Positions 24,159 through 34,800 of a stretch of DNA of 47,313 nucleotides are shown piece by piece; the stretch's first letter is position 1, and every line of letters starts with the position of its first letter. The notes under the pieces are model-generated. The model saw only the letters and a program-made list of their open reading frames with translations. It searched no databases and was not told where the DNA came from. The translations under genes were made by a program, and so were the position numbers. The DNA lies in assembly GCA_050117315.1 (NCBI GenBank), contig JASFMY010000038.1:1-47313 (forward strand). Reading direction: 5' to 3'. Source of the DNA: JANQIV01 sp050117315. GTDB taxonomy: Bacteria > Bacteroidota > Ignavibacteria > Ignavibacteriales > Melioribacteraceae.

Positions 24159-26330
24159 TCATTTGAAAATAACGGTAAACTTACTGCCCATCTCTTTTTT
24201 GCTCTCAACTGAAATCTCGGCGTTATTCAAGTCGCAGTATTTTCTAACTAAGGCTAAACCCAATCCCGTACCTTCAAACTTTCTGGTATAACCTTGATCT
24301 TCCTGGGTAAACGGGTCAAAAAGGTAAGGCAAATATTTTTCCGAGATACCTATGCCCGTATCTATTACTTCAACAACTGTTTTATTATTCTCTTTCCTGC
24401 ATTTTACTGTAATACTTCCCTTGAATGTATATTTCATTGCATTATCAATTAAGTTGGAAAACATCTGTGCAATAGTATAGCTATCGCCTTTAACAATCAT
24501 TTCATCATCTTCACAAATCAAGTTTAACTCCAGGTCTTTCTCTTTTGCCAGGGGAGTGTATTCTACAATTAGATTTTTCAAAATGTCGGCAGTTAAATTA
24601 ATTTGTTTCGGAATAAAATCGTAAGTACCTGTTTGGATTTCCGACATGTTTAAGATCAAATCGATTGTCCGGGTAATTCTTTGACCTGCATTTGCAATCC
24701 CTCTAAAACTCAGTTGCAAATCTTCATCAGCTTTATCTCCAATTTCATCTTTCAGTAAACTGGAGAAGCTTAAAATTGTATTTACCGGGGTTCTTATTTC
24801 GTGAGACATTTGGGCGAGAAATTCGGATTTTAGTTTATCCGAATGTTCGGCCGCAGATTTTGCAATCCTTAATTCTTCTTCCGTGTTTTTTCTAATCAGT
24901 ATATCTTTTTCAAGTTTGTCGTTTATTTCTTTTAATTCTTTTGTTCTTTTTGCAACTTCTTTTTCAAGTTTAGCTTTATGTTCGGAAAGGTTTTTCTCGG
25001 CCAATTTTCTTGAAGTTATATCTTTCACGGCGCCTATCAAACAAAGCGGTTTATTATCCGGGTAAGTATAAACACCGCTGTCTTCAACATAAAAATATTC
25101 CCCGTTCTTATTTTTGAATCTATACTCTGCATGAAATTTGCTTAAATTTTGTTTTGATGTATTTAAGATTTGCTCCAAGTTGTTTCTATCTTCCGGGTGC
25201 ACATTATCTAACCATTTGTCGATATTGAAGTTATTGAATTCCTCTAAACTATAACCCACCACCTCTTCAATAGCCCCGAGCCATTTGATTTCCCCTGTGT
25301 CAACATTATATTCGTAAATCATTTGCCCGGTCTGTTCTGTAACGGCCTTATATTTTTCTTCTTCCTGCCTTATTTTTTTTCCCGAATTAATTTTTTCTTT
25401 AAAATAAACATAGACCAATATGAAGAAAGTTATCCCGGTAATTAAAACTGTTGTTAAAAAATAATACACATAATCTTCATTTGTTTTTAACATTTCATCA
25501 ACCGAGATTGTAACTGCGATTGACCAAAATGTATTTTCCAAAATGACAGGCTGGTAAACGGCAATTTTTCTTACCCTTTCAACGGATTTGTTTCGAACCA
25601 TATTATAATAATATTCGCGTGTTCCAGATTCTTTTTTAAGCATTCTTTCTACCACCTGCAATACCGTTGGATAATCTTTTGATGTCTCATAAATGCTGCC
25701 ACCGGTATGGCCGTCAATCGGGCAATACAATTCAATGCCTTGCTCGCTCAAAACATAAGCGTACCCGGTTTCACCTATTTTTATATTTTCAAGGAATTTT
25801 TTTGCAATAACATCGAACGGAATAAGCAAGGATATACAGCCGTTATAATTACCGTTATCAAATACCGGATAGGTAAATGCAATTGCCCTATAACCATGTA
25901 CCGTGTTAAACACATCACTGACAATAGGGATATGTTCCTTTATTATTAATGCATTATGAGGCTGATACGACAAATCTTTTCCGATTACGTTTTCATTATA
26001 CGGGATTGTAAACGTGAGTATTCCATCTTTATCAATTCGAGAAACGGCAGAAATTTCATTTGAATAACTATCGTAGAACCTTTCAAGATCGGTTTTAATA
26101 TCCTTATTCATTTTAATAATTGATTCGTCCTGCGAAAGCAGCTTCAACGCATTTTTACAATTATCAAAAAAAGATTCAATGCCCCCGGCAGCCTGTTTAG
26201 CATAAATTTGTTGCTGCTCCTGTATTTGCTCAATTGTTTTGTTGATTACCTGAATATAAAGGAGGTACAATGAAAGTCCGCCCAAAATTAGGGGTAATAA
26301 CGAAAGTAAGATAGCTGAATACTTTTTCAT
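24159..26330 (-). CDS. Cache-PAS hybrid-less sensor histidine kinase
   Basis: A 723-residue membrane kinase. It has a membrane segment at about 7-27, a periplasmic double-Cache-like sensor (about 30-285, with VSRIDKDGILTFTIPY and GETGYAYVLSEQG) and a second membrane segment at about 288-310. Next come a PAS domain (about 325-440, ending GAVKDITSRK), a coiled coil (about 440-495), then HisKA with the phospho-acceptor His510 in LAQMSHEIRTPVN. The ATPase domain carries DTGIGIS and GTGLGLALV. There is no receiver domain and no response regulator gene next to it, so it is an orphan kinase. Cache domains usually bind small organic acids or amino acids directly. Confidence 0.88.
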   Translation of the reverse strand: MKKYSAILLSLLPLILGGLSLYLLYIQVINKTIEQIQEQQQIYAKQAAGGIESFFDNCKNALKLLSQDESIIKMNKDIKTDLERFYDSYSNEISAVSRIDKDGILTFTIPYNENVIGKDLSYQPHNALIIKEHIPIVSDVFNTVHGYRAIAFTYPVFDNGNYNGCISLLIPFDVIAKKFLENIKIGETGYAYVLSEQGIELYCPIDGHTGGSIYETSKDYPTVLQVVERMLKKESGTREYYYNMVRNKSVERVRKIAVYQPVILENTFWSIAVTISVDEMLKTNEDYVYYFLTTVLITGITFFILVYVYFKEKINSGKKIRQEEEKYKAVTEQTGQMIYEYNVDTGEIKWLGAIEEVVGYSLEEFNNFNIDKWLDNVHPEDRNNLEQILNTSKQNLSKFHAEYRFKNKNGEYFYVEDSGVYTYPDNKPLCLIGAVKDITSRKLAEKNLSEHKAKLEKEVAKRTKELKEINDKLEKDILIRKNTEEELRIAKSAAEHSDKLKSEFLAQMSHEIRTPVNTILSFSSLLKDEIGDKADEDLQLSFRGIANAGQRITRTIDLILNMSEIQTGTYDFIPKQINLTADILKNLIVEYTPLAKEKDLELNLICEDDEMIVKGDSYTIAQMFSNLIDNAMKYTFKGSITVKCRKENNKTVVEVIDTGIGISEKYLPYLFDPFTQEDQGYTRKFEGTGLGLALVRKYCDLNNAEISVESKKEMGSKFTVIFK

Positions 26331-26461
26331 AACATGTGATCGTTAAAACTTATTAGCGCCCTTGTCTAGTCTAAATTTAATTATTTCGTATTACTTAGGA
26401 AAGAACGTATTTTAATCAACTATTTATAATTCTTCTCTCATATTCCATTGACAGTATTCCG

Positions 26462-27460
26462 TTACCTATCTCTCCACAGCAGTTTCGACTTTAAGACTCT
26501 CCATGTTTCTTTTTTTACTGCCAGGTCCAAACTAAAAGGCAATGATTTTAAGCCGTGGTAAAAAGCCGAAGACTCACGGTGACACTGAAGCGGGCATAGG
26601 TAACATTGAGCATCTTTTAGTATAAATACATCTCCGTTAAGGTTTCCAAGTATGTTGTCTTTAACCATACATTCATAAACATCAAGTTTATTATCAACGT
26701 AAAAGGTATTTTCACCGCTTTTGCAATAGAATTTTTGTTTGCCGCCGGAATAAAAATTCCTTATATCCTTCAAGAACAATTTGTGATGGACCATTTTATT
26801 TTTTAGTTCTTTCTTGAGAGCTATCAGCCTGTCAACAATTTCAACAAGTTTAATATTTGAGAACTCAATTACATCCGGTGAGCCCAATCCAATTTTATAA
26901 GTCGATTCCGGATTAGTAATCGGGAAAGAAAAAAACAGTAAATCAAATCCAATGTCTAAAACATAATGTGCAATTTGTTCAAGCTCATCAACGTTGTGTT
27001 TTGCGATTGTTATTCCGGCAGAGGAAATAATTTTTGCATCTTTAATTAAAGGCAGATTTTTTTCGATCGTTTTCTTAAGACCTTTTATTCCACGATGATT
27101 ATTAAAAACATCATCTTTATAATGGTCAAAAGAAACCGATAAAATATTTAATCCCGCCTTATAAAGTTTGTTGATTCTCTCTTTGTTTAAAAGACCTCCG
27201 TGCGTCATCATTTGAGTTATAATTTTATTTTCAGAGGCTTCCGATATTAATTCGTTTATATAAGGATAAGTAAGGGGTTCGCCGCCGGTTATTTCCAGGT
27301 AACCGCATTTGAGTTTTCTTTGAAGATTTTTGAAAAGACCCGGGATTTCCTTTTTAGGTATAAAGTCGGCTCTCGCGGTTCTCCCAAAATCACAAAAACT
27401 GCATTTAGCGTTACAAAAGTCCGTAACGCACAAAAATACAGTGTTCCTATTTAATATCAT
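26462..27460 (-). CDS. Radical SAM protein with SPASM-like C-terminus
   Basis: A 332-residue protein. The radical SAM cluster motif is CNAKCSFC (Cys16, Cys20, Cys23), followed by EITGGEPLTYP (GGE motif, SAM binding). The C-terminus has Cys246, Cys264 and a CYLCPLQC knot (Cys286, 289, 293), matching a SPASM/twitch domain that binds extra [4Fe-4S] clusters. Such enzymes often modify peptides or activate partner proteins. The ATG overlaps the stop of the upstream MFS gene (ATGA), implying coupling. No precursor-peptide gene is recognised within about 1 kb, so the substrate is unknown. Confidence 0.82.
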   Translation of the reverse strand: MILNRNTVFLCVTDFCNAKCSFCDFGRTARADFIPKKEIPGLFKNLQRKLKCGYLEITGGEPLTYPYINELISEASENKIITQMMTHGGLLNKERINKLYKAGLNILSVSFDHYKDDVFNNHRGIKGLKKTIEKNLPLIKDAKIISSAGITIAKHNVDELEQIAHYVLDIGFDLLFFSFPITNPESTYKIGLGSPDVIEFSNIKLVEIVDRLIALKKELKNKMVHHKLFLKDIRNFYSGGKQKFYCKSGENTFYVDNKLDVYECMVKDNILGNLNGDVFILKDAQCYLCPLQCHRESSAFYHGLKSLPFSLDLAVKKETWRVLKSKLLWRDR

Positions 27461-28671
27461 ATTTTAGTTTTAAGAGTAGTCTTAGTTATGTATTTATCCA
27501 AAAGTAAAAATCCCAATGAAACAATAAATCCTGTAATACCAACAATAAACCATAAAGGATTTGCGCCAAGATTCTGATAAAGCCACATTCCGAATACAGG
27601 TCCCAGAACAATTGTAAGTGAGAATGTAAAAGAAAACATTCCCATATATTTTCCTCTATTCTTTTCGTTGGATAACGACGCAATATAACTAATAAGAAGA
27701 GGCAAAACTAACATTTCACCTATTGTCCAAGTTACTATCGTAATTGCTGCATAACTAAATCCCGATCCGAAAGGTTGTATTGCAAATCCGCCGAATAAAA
27801 ATAAAGAGCCGGCAGCCATTACTTTTAAGGGATTATAGTTGTTTATTTTATGAATCAACGGCATTTCAAAAAATGTAATCATAAAGGCATTGATAGCAAC
27901 TAATATCCCGATTGTATCTTCGTTAAAAATAAAATACTCCTTCAAATAAATAGGCCAGGTATTAAATACTTGGATAAACAATAAGCCAACCGGAATCGTA
28001 ATTATCAAGACCAAAATAAATATTTTATCTTTCCATGGGAACTGACTTTTAGAATTATCGTGTTTTTGTTTTTTCTTTTCGTTTATATAAGTATGGAAAA
28101 AATAATAAAATAAACATGCAGCAAATAAGCATGTTAGTCCATCAATCCAAAACAATAAGCTGTAATCTACAAGAGCTAAAAAACCGCCGATTGCCGGCCC
28201 TATAGCAACACCTAAATTTATTGCCAATCTATTTAAAGCATAGCTTTTGGAAGTAATCTCTTTTGGAGAAAACTCCGCTAACGATGTAGCGTTTGCGGGT
28301 CTTAAAGCATCGGCAAACATTGCTACTAAGAAAACAGTTATTGTAACTTCATAACTACCTCTCATAAAATCCAAACAGATATACGTAATACCCGAAGTTA
28401 TCAAACTATAGAATTGAACTTTTTTTGAGTTTAAGCGATCCGTTAACCATCCGCCTAAAAAAGATCCGACCAATGAACCAAGTCCGTAGATAGTAATTAC
28501 TTTACCGGCTTCCAGGTTGGTATAATTCAGTTCTTTAGTAAGATAAAGAGTTAAAAAGAATAAGACTATTGAACCGCTCCTGTTAAGAAGCATTACTATA
28601 CACAAATGCCAGACCGGCTTAGGCAGTCCTGAAAATGAATCACGGTATAAATTATAAATACTTTTAAACAT
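27457..28671 (-). CDS. MFS transporter coupled to a radical SAM protein
   Basis: A 404-residue, 12-segment major facilitator of the drug/efflux type: LNRSGSIVLFFLTLYLTKEL in segment 1, then the motif A block GSFLGGWLTDRLNSKK. The conserved RPANATSLAEF region is followed by NRLAINLGVAIGPAIGG (motif C-like, typical of antiporters). A basic loop (EKKKQKHDNSK) separates the halves. Its stop codon overlaps the radical SAM start by 4 bp, so the two form an operon. The pairing suggests export of a product made by the radical SAM enzyme, or of a toxic compound. No regulator is adjacent. Confidence 0.82.
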   Translation of the reverse strand: MFKSIYNLYRDSFSGLPKPVWHLCIVMLLNRSGSIVLFFLTLYLTKELNYTNLEAGKVITIYGLGSLVGSFLGGWLTDRLNSKKVQFYSLITSGITYICLDFMRGSYEVTITVFLVAMFADALRPANATSLAEFSPKEITSKSYALNRLAINLGVAIGPAIGGFLALVDYSLLFWIDGLTCLFAACLFYYFFHTYINEKKKQKHDNSKSQFPWKDKIFILVLIITIPVGLLFIQVFNTWPIYLKEYFIFNEDTIGILVAINAFMITFFEMPLIHKINNYNPLKVMAAGSLFLFGGFAIQPFGSGFSYAAITIVTWTIGEMLVLPLLISYIASLSNEKNRGKYMGMFSFTFSLTIVLGPVFGMWLYQNLGANPLWFIVGITGFIVSLGFLLLDKYITKTTLKTKI

Positions 28672-28870
28672 TATTAATGTTTTCTTCTCTGATGCTGAGT
28701 ACTATTTCCGGTTTCACAATATTCTTTGAAGCTTCGCAAAAATAAAACTACCAATAAAAAACTAATGCACTATAAATTATTTTAGAGTCATCATCGCTTG
28801 TTAGGCAATGATTATATTTGCCACAACTGTGTTTTATTAAATTCTAAAAATTGGGATACCGAATATAATA

Positions 28871-28893
28871 AAAGCCCGGCATATACCGGGCTC
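28871..28893 (-). terminator. Rho-independent terminator after cydB
   Basis: The stem AGCCCGG/CCGGGCT with loop CATATA is followed on the minus strand by TTTTATTAT. It lies about 30 bp past the cydB stop codon, so it should end the Rrf2-cydA-cydB transcript. Confidence 0.7.
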
Positions 28894-28920
28894 ATTTATT
28901 TCAATATGTGATAAAGAGTT

Positions 28921-29937
28921 TTAGTAGCTGTTTTCGTTTAGTATAACTTTACCTTTAAATGCGCGGTAGATATAAATAGTATAACCAATTACAAGAGGCA
29001 TACCAACTAAAGCAATTATAAGCATTGTAAACAAAGTTCTCTCGGTGGAAGATGCATTATAAATTGTTAAACTATATGCAAGGTCAATTGAAGAAGGGAC
29101 TAAATTGGGAAACAAACTAATTGCCATTAAACCCATCATTGAAGCGATGGTTGTTGAAGATGCGAGGAAGGCTAAGCCGAGCTTCCCGGCTTTTACCCCG
29201 ATGGGAATATAAAATATCGAGACAAGCAATAGTATAAAAACGACCCAGAATAACGGATTACCCAACACGCCCTTAAATAAAAAGTTAGCTTCAAAAAATG
29301 AATATGAAGTAACTAGAAAATATAAAACAAAATAAGCTATCCATAGTTTAGGAGTAAGATTTTTCATTCTTTTTCTCTGCTCTCCTTCCGACTTCATGGC
29401 TATATATATTGAACCATGCATAGTAAAGAGAACGAGACTTAATAGGCCTACAAGTACTGCGTAAGGATTAAGCAGCATAAAAAAGTTTCCGAGATAAGTC
29501 CCATCTTCTGTTAACGGTATTCCCCTTAGTATATTTCCTATTGCAACTCCGAATAATACTGCGGGTAAAAGGCTTCCTATACCAAACGCCATGTCCCAGT
29601 ATTTTTTCCAGGCGGGCGAATCTACTTTACCCCTAAATTCCATAGAAATTGCCCTGAAAATCAACGCAACGAGAAGCAGCATTAAAGCCATATAAAAACT
29701 ACTGAACACCGTTGCATAGACAACCGGGAAAGCGGCAAACAAAGCACCGCCGCCTGTTAAAAGCCAAACTTCATTACCGTCCCAAACAGGACCGATAGCG
29801 TTAAGATTTATTCTCTTTTCGTGATCATCTTTGGTGAATAGATGTAATACTCCAACACCAAGATCAAAACCGTCTAAAATCGCATACCCAATGATTAAAA
29901 CGGCTACAAGCAAAAACCAAACTATGTTAAGATCCAT
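28921..29937 (-). CDS. cydB: Cytochrome bd ubiquinol oxidase subunit II
   Basis: A 338-residue, roughly 8-9-segment membrane protein of the CydB family. It begins LNIVWFLLVAVLIIGYAILDGFDLGVGVLH, with the conserved DGFDLG, and contains GPVWDGNEVWLLTGGGALFAAFP, the most conserved CydB block. It pairs with CydA in the quinol:O2 oxidoreductase used at low oxygen. Its ATG overlaps the cydA stop by one base (TAATG). Together with the sulfide:quinone reductase elsewhere in the window it gives a plausible route from sulfide to oxygen. Confidence 0.95.
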   Translation of the reverse strand: MDLNIVWFLLVAVLIIGYAILDGFDLGVGVLHLFTKDDHEKRINLNAIGPVWDGNEVWLLTGGGALFAAFPVVYATVFSSFYMALMLLLVALIFRAISMEFRGKVDSPAWKKYWDMAFGIGSLLPAVLFGVAIGNILRGIPLTEDGTYLGNFFMLLNPYAVLVGLLSLVLFTMHGSIYIAMKSEGEQRKRMKNLTPKLWIAYFVLYFLVTSYSFFEANFLFKGVLGNPLFWVVFILLLVSIFYIPIGVKAGKLGLAFLASSTTIASMMGLMAISLFPNLVPSSIDLAYSLTIYNASSTERTLFTMLIIALVGMPLVIGYTIYIYRAFKGKVILNENSY

Positions 29938-31271
29938 TATACTGTTGCCTCCTTAACTGTTAGTGGTTCAGGTCCTATTTTAATTTTTTTAATAAGTAAA
30001 AATACGTACAAGGCTCCGAGGAAAATATATATAAGCGAGAATAAAATTAACGAAAACAACACTTCCCCTGCCGGAACAGTTATTGAAACCGCATCGCTTG
30101 TTCTTAATAATTTATAAACTATCCACGGCTGCCGCCCTACTTCAGCAGCTATCCAGCCTAACTGGCAAGCAGCAAGAGGAAGCGGGATTGACCAGATCAA
30201 AATTTCGAGCAGTCTTTTATTCTCCCACAATTTATTTTTTCTCATTGACCAGAATGCCCAGGCCATAATTAAAATAAAATATCCTCCGAGTATAACCATG
30301 TTGTGGAATGAAACGAAAGTAAGCCACAACGGGGACCTTTCATCAATCGGGAAATCGTTTATTCCTTTTATCTCGGCATTTACATCACCGAAAACAAGCC
30401 AGCTTAATAAACCGGGAATTTCAATAGGCGCCTTTAATTCCGGCGGTCTGTCTATAGGAAACCCAAACAACGCCATAGGAGCACCGTCCTGCGTTGTATA
30501 TAAACCTTCAATAGCCGCAAATTTTTCAGGCTGGGTATGAGCTACCTGCTTTGCATGCTCATGCCCGAAAGGGAAGACTTCCAAAAGCGAAGCAATCAAC
30601 CCGACTATCACAGCTAATTGCATTGACTTGCGGGCAACCTCGTTATCTTTGTTTTTAATTAAAAGATAAGCCGAAATACCTGCCATAAAAAATGCGCCGG
30701 TAATAACTGCAGCATCAATTGTGTGAAAAAACCTGGGTAAGGTAGAAGGGTTAAAAACAGCAGCCCAGAAATCCGTCAATTCCGCTCTACCGTTTTGAAC
30801 AATATACCCGGCAGGTGTTTGCTGCCAGGAGTTTGCAACCAATATCCAGAATGCCGAGATTGTTGAACCAACGGCAACCATCAATCCCGAAAACCAGTGT
30901 ACACCTTTTGATACTTTGTCTCTACCGAATAAATACAATCCTAAAAACCCGGATTCCAAAAAGAAAGCAAATATACCCTCGGCAGCAAGCGGTGCCCCGA
31001 AAATGTCCCCCACAAATTTTGAGTATTCGGACCAGTTAGTACCGAATTGAAATTCCATTACTATTCCTGTTGCAACACCAACAGCAAAAGTAATTGCCAG
31101 CAGCTTGCCAAAAAACTTGCCTATTTTTTGATAAACTTCACTGTTCTTTTTCCACCCGATTGTTTCGGCAACAACAATGAGCCACGCTAAACCGATAGTA
31201 ATGGGCGGAAAAAGAAAATGAAAGCCAACTGTAACAGCAAATTGAATACGAGCCAATAATACTGCATCCAT
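29937..31271 (-). CDS. cydA: Cytochrome bd ubiquinol oxidase subunit I
   Basis: A 444-residue haem subunit. Candidate haem ligands are His18 (TVGFHFLFPP), His183 (RFFHTIDAAV) and Met324 (FHNMVILGG). Glu98 and Glu106 (AAEGIFAFFLESGFLG) line the proton path, and GWIAAEVGRQPW is diagnostic. It is about 80 residues shorter than the E. coli subunit because the quinol-binding Q-loop (about 250-320) is short, the form common outside enterobacteria. The ATG follows the Rrf2 stop directly, and the GGAGG Shine-Dalgarno lies within the end of the regulator gene. Confidence 0.95.
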   Translation of the reverse strand: MDAVLLARIQFAVTVGFHFLFPPITIGLAWLIVVAETIGWKKNSEVYQKIGKFFGKLLAITFAVGVATGIVMEFQFGTNWSEYSKFVGDIFGAPLAAEGIFAFFLESGFLGLYLFGRDKVSKGVHWFSGLMVAVGSTISAFWILVANSWQQTPAGYIVQNGRAELTDFWAAVFNPSTLPRFFHTIDAAVITGAFFMAGISAYLLIKNKDNEVARKSMQLAVIVGLIASLLEVFPFGHEHAKQVAHTQPEKFAAIEGLYTTQDGAPMALFGFPIDRPPELKAPIEIPGLLSWLVFGDVNAEIKGINDFPIDERSPLWLTFVSFHNMVILGGYFILIMAWAFWSMRKNKLWENKRLLEILIWSIPLPLAACQLGWIAAEVGRQPWIVYKLLRTSDAVSITVPAGEVLFSLILFSLIYIFLGALYVFLLIKKIKIGPEPLTVKEATV

Positions 31272-31712
31272 TTAATTCTCCTCCTTTTGATTAACATTAA
31301 TTTTTGTTCCAAAAACAAATTCAGAAATCTTTTTCTTGTGCAATTTGTTCTTCAAACTATTCTCTTCCTCTACAAAAAAATTATGAAACCGGCACCGTTT
31401 GGAAAGCTCGCAGTTATAATCCCGGCTATTACAAGCATTAAAAATTGTTTTGAAGCCGATTATATTTAATACATCAAGAAGAGAAATATCATCAGCACCT
31501 TTCCTTAAAAGAACCCCTCCTTGATTGCCCTCAATGGTTTTTATTATACCGCCGTGCTTTAATTTGTGGATAATTCTTGCGGCAAAGCTTCTCGATATAA
31601 AAAGTTCTTTTGAGAGATCCTTAATTGAAATATGCTGTTCTTTTTTTAATTCCGCCAAGTAGGTAACAATTCTTAAAGCATAATCCTGTTCTCTTGTAAT
31701 ATATGTCTGCAT
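31272..31712 (-). CDS. Rrf2-family iron-sulfur transcriptional regulator
   Basis: A 146-residue winged-helix regulator: YALRIVTYLAELK, then ISIKDLSKELFISRSFAARIIHKLKHGGIIKTIEGNQGG (recognition helix and wing). Cys94, Cys101 and Cys107, followed by His110, lie in the usual cluster-binding loop, much like IscR (three Cys plus His) and NsrR. It therefore probably senses oxygen, nitric oxide or iron-sulfur status. It is the first gene of an operon with cydAB, so it most likely controls its own operon. A palindromic region with ATATC...GATAT lies upstream (about 31783-31808), but I cannot call an operator. Confidence 0.88.
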   Translation of the reverse strand: MQTYITREQDYALRIVTYLAELKKEQHISIKDLSKELFISRSFAARIIHKLKHGGIIKTIEGNQGGVLLRKGADDISLLDVLNIIGFKTIFNACNSRDYNCELSKRCRFHNFFVEEENSLKNKLHKKKISEFVFGTKINVNQKEEN

Positions 31713-31814
31713 ATATGTTACCCGTCAAGTAATGTTTAATTTCAAATATATTGCAAACGGATATGTTTGTCAAGTTTGAGATATCTTGTCTTATTTTTAT
31801 TGATATTGGACAAT

Positions 31815-31842
31815 AAAAAAGCCGCTTTACGCGGCTTTTAAG
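31815..31842 (-). terminator. Rho-independent terminator after the repeat lipoprotein
   Basis: AAAAGCCGC TTTAC GCGGCTTTT forms a 9-bp stem with a T-run on both strands. It lies about 20 bp past the stop codon of the 31862-34924 gene and also insulates the Rrf2-cyd promoter region from read-through. Confidence 0.85.
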
Positions 31843-31861
31843 TTCTTTATGTAAGTAATTA

Positions 31862-34800
31862 TTAATCTATCATGCCGCTAATATTATAGCTTGCCTTAAA
31901 TCCGAAAACATCTACCTCAATAGTAATTGTAACACTTTGTGCAGGATCGGTTTCAGAATCATCAGGATCAAAAATAGTAAAACTAAATTCCGTTGCGCTG
32001 CCTCCGGGATATAAATAATCACCATGTTCAAAATCCACGTCTCCTGAAAGAGTAGCGCTGCCTATGGTGGCGCTTACGGAAAAATTTGAGCTGGCGGCAA
32101 CAGGATTGCCGTATGAATCCGTTACTGTATAATTCACATGTTGGGAACCGCCGTTTTCAATATTAAATGTAATCGGGTCAACATTTGAAATAACAGGTTT
32201 ACCTGAGAATAAAACAAATGTTGTATCCCGTATATCTTCCGAATTTTCATTTATAGTGTGGGCAACAACATCAACATGGCCAAAACCTCTTATCGGGTGA
32301 GTCGGATGGGGATTGCCGGTCCTTAGAGTTACAGATCCGACGCCGTTTTCATCAGTTTGTGTTTCCGCTCCAATTACACCGCCTGTGGTATTAAAATAAA
32401 CCGAGGTTCCTTCTCTTACAGGATTTGAATATTTATCACCCACAATTACGGTAATTACATCCTCAAAATTATCGAACAATAATCCCGGTATGTTGTGAAC
32501 ATCAGGCGTAACAGTAAAATGATCTTTGTCCGGGAAACCGCCTTGGACAGCTATTAAAACCGGTCTTGATTTAATTATATTTCCGTTAAAAGGAATATAA
32601 GCAATAATTTGCGCTGTTCCTGCAACCGTTCCGCTTGAAAAAGATACTGTAGCATGTCCTTCGGTATTCGTTAGTATTGAATCGGGGTATAGATATTCTC
32701 CCCCGCCGGGACCGTTTTGAATTTCAAAATACACAATTGATTGGTGGTCATAGTCTAATGCTACTCCGGAGGAATCCTGTACTTCAAATTCTATTTGAGC
32801 AGTTTCAATTGCACCGCTTTCTTTTACTCCAACACTTGAAACAGATTGTGAATATAAATAAATTGAAGCAGGCTCAACCGATTCTACATCTCCCGGGTCG
32901 GTCGGTGTAAGTAAAATATCAGGTATTTCAATTGTTTCCCTTCCTAAAGAAATACTTGCCGTTGTACTATTACTTTCATAACCTTCAAGTTCTGCTCCAA
33001 TAGTAATGCTGAAACTGGATGCGGTAAAGAAACTATGGGTATAAAAACCGTCGGAATCTGTAAAAGTTGTTCCTACCGTTTTTTCGTTCCTTACAAAAGT
33101 CACTATTGCATCTTCGAGAGGTTCATATTTGTCACCATCAATTATTTGCCCTTTAATAGTTATTAACTCTGCATTTTCAGGGACCAAATCAAAATCCGGG
33201 ATATTAAATGAAGTATTCCCCAAAGGAATAGTAACAGTTGTAGTCTTGCTTAAATAACCGCTGAACTTAGCAGTAACTGTAATTTTTTTATCGGATGCTG
33301 TTAGTATATCGATTGAATATTCCCCGTTAGCGTCTGTAACAGCCGATCCGATATCTTTACCGTTTGATTCGATTGTTATATCAACTTTTTCCAACGGGTC
33401 TAAAGAAATTGAATCATTTACAACTCCAAAAACGTTAACTGTTTTTGCATTTTCGGAAAGCAGGAATATATCGGGAACGGCAAGCGAGCTGCCCGTAAAA
33501 GGCATTTCAATAATTATATTGTTATCAATATAATTATCTTTACTTGCAGAGAGGTTGTAAACTAATTCCGGAACGGAAATAATATCCAACGAATAACTAC
33601 CGGACGAATTCGAAAAAGTAGTTGCATATGTTTCGTTGTTAATATTCAAATCGATTCTAACATTTTCGAGTGAATTAAGGTCTAATGAATCACTTACATT
33701 TCCAGAAATATAAAATGATTTCGCTTCATCAGGCAGAAGATAAAATTCAGGCAATAAAACTGTACTCTTATCTTTAGTTATACTTACGATCCTGCTCTTT
33801 CCATTATAGCCATTTAGATTGGTTGTAATTGTAACATCGAAATCAGTATCAACAGTTAATCCGAAGTTAAAACTGCCGCTGGAAGAAGTAGCGGTTGATG
33901 TGATTACTTGGTTATTTGAGTATACAAGTATTTCAGCATTTTCAAGTGGGCTGAAAGATACTGAGTCCAAAACAGATCCCGACACGGCAACTGCTTCTGA
34001 AGAAGCAGGAAACATCAGCATATTTGGTATTTTTATTGAGTCCCTTCCTAATGCTATGCTTGCTGAATTACTTACTTGGGTGAAACCTTCAAGACTTGCC
34101 GTAACATCTATAGTAAAGTTAGTTGCAGTTAAAACCTCAAAGAAATACTCTCCATTTGAATTAGTCAACTTTGTTCCGAGTTCCCTGCCTTCAGTGGTAA
34201 AATTCATTACACCGTTTTCAATTGGAGTGTATGTTAAAGAATTTAAAACTTTTCCGTGTACCACAATTGTTTCAGTAACAGCCGGGACTATCAAAATATC
34301 ACTTACTGTTAATGTTTCCTGTCCTACTTTTACTGTGGCTGTATCTGTTTTTGTTATATAGTCCGAATAACTTGTCGTTATGTAAACATCAAAATTTGAT
34401 ACAGATAGAATGCTAAAACTATATTTTCCTTCAGAGGATGTATAGACTTTCCCTATCGTCGAATCCTCAGTTGCTAGATTCAATTCAACACCCTCCAGTA
34501 AATCTAAAGTAAGTGAATCCCTAACAACTCCGCTTATTGTTATTGTCTGCGCATCTGTCGACAGCAGATAAATTACATCTAAATCTACAGAACTCCTTCC
34601 TAGAATTATTTTTTCGCTTTCATTTCTTTCCACATAGCCTTCAAGCAATACGTTAACAGTAATATCGGTATTATCCGTGATACGTACAGTGGTAGAGAAA
34701 TTTCCTGATGAGTCTGTAAAAACAGGTCCTACATTAGTATCGGCATAGGCAATATTGATTGCTACGCTTGCTAAAGGACTTAGGCTTAAAGAGTCTAAAA

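Noticed and set aside
33819..34361. 180-codon ORF antisense to the repeat lipoprotein
   Set aside because: Shadow of the repeats on the coding strand; no start signal and no recognisable domain.
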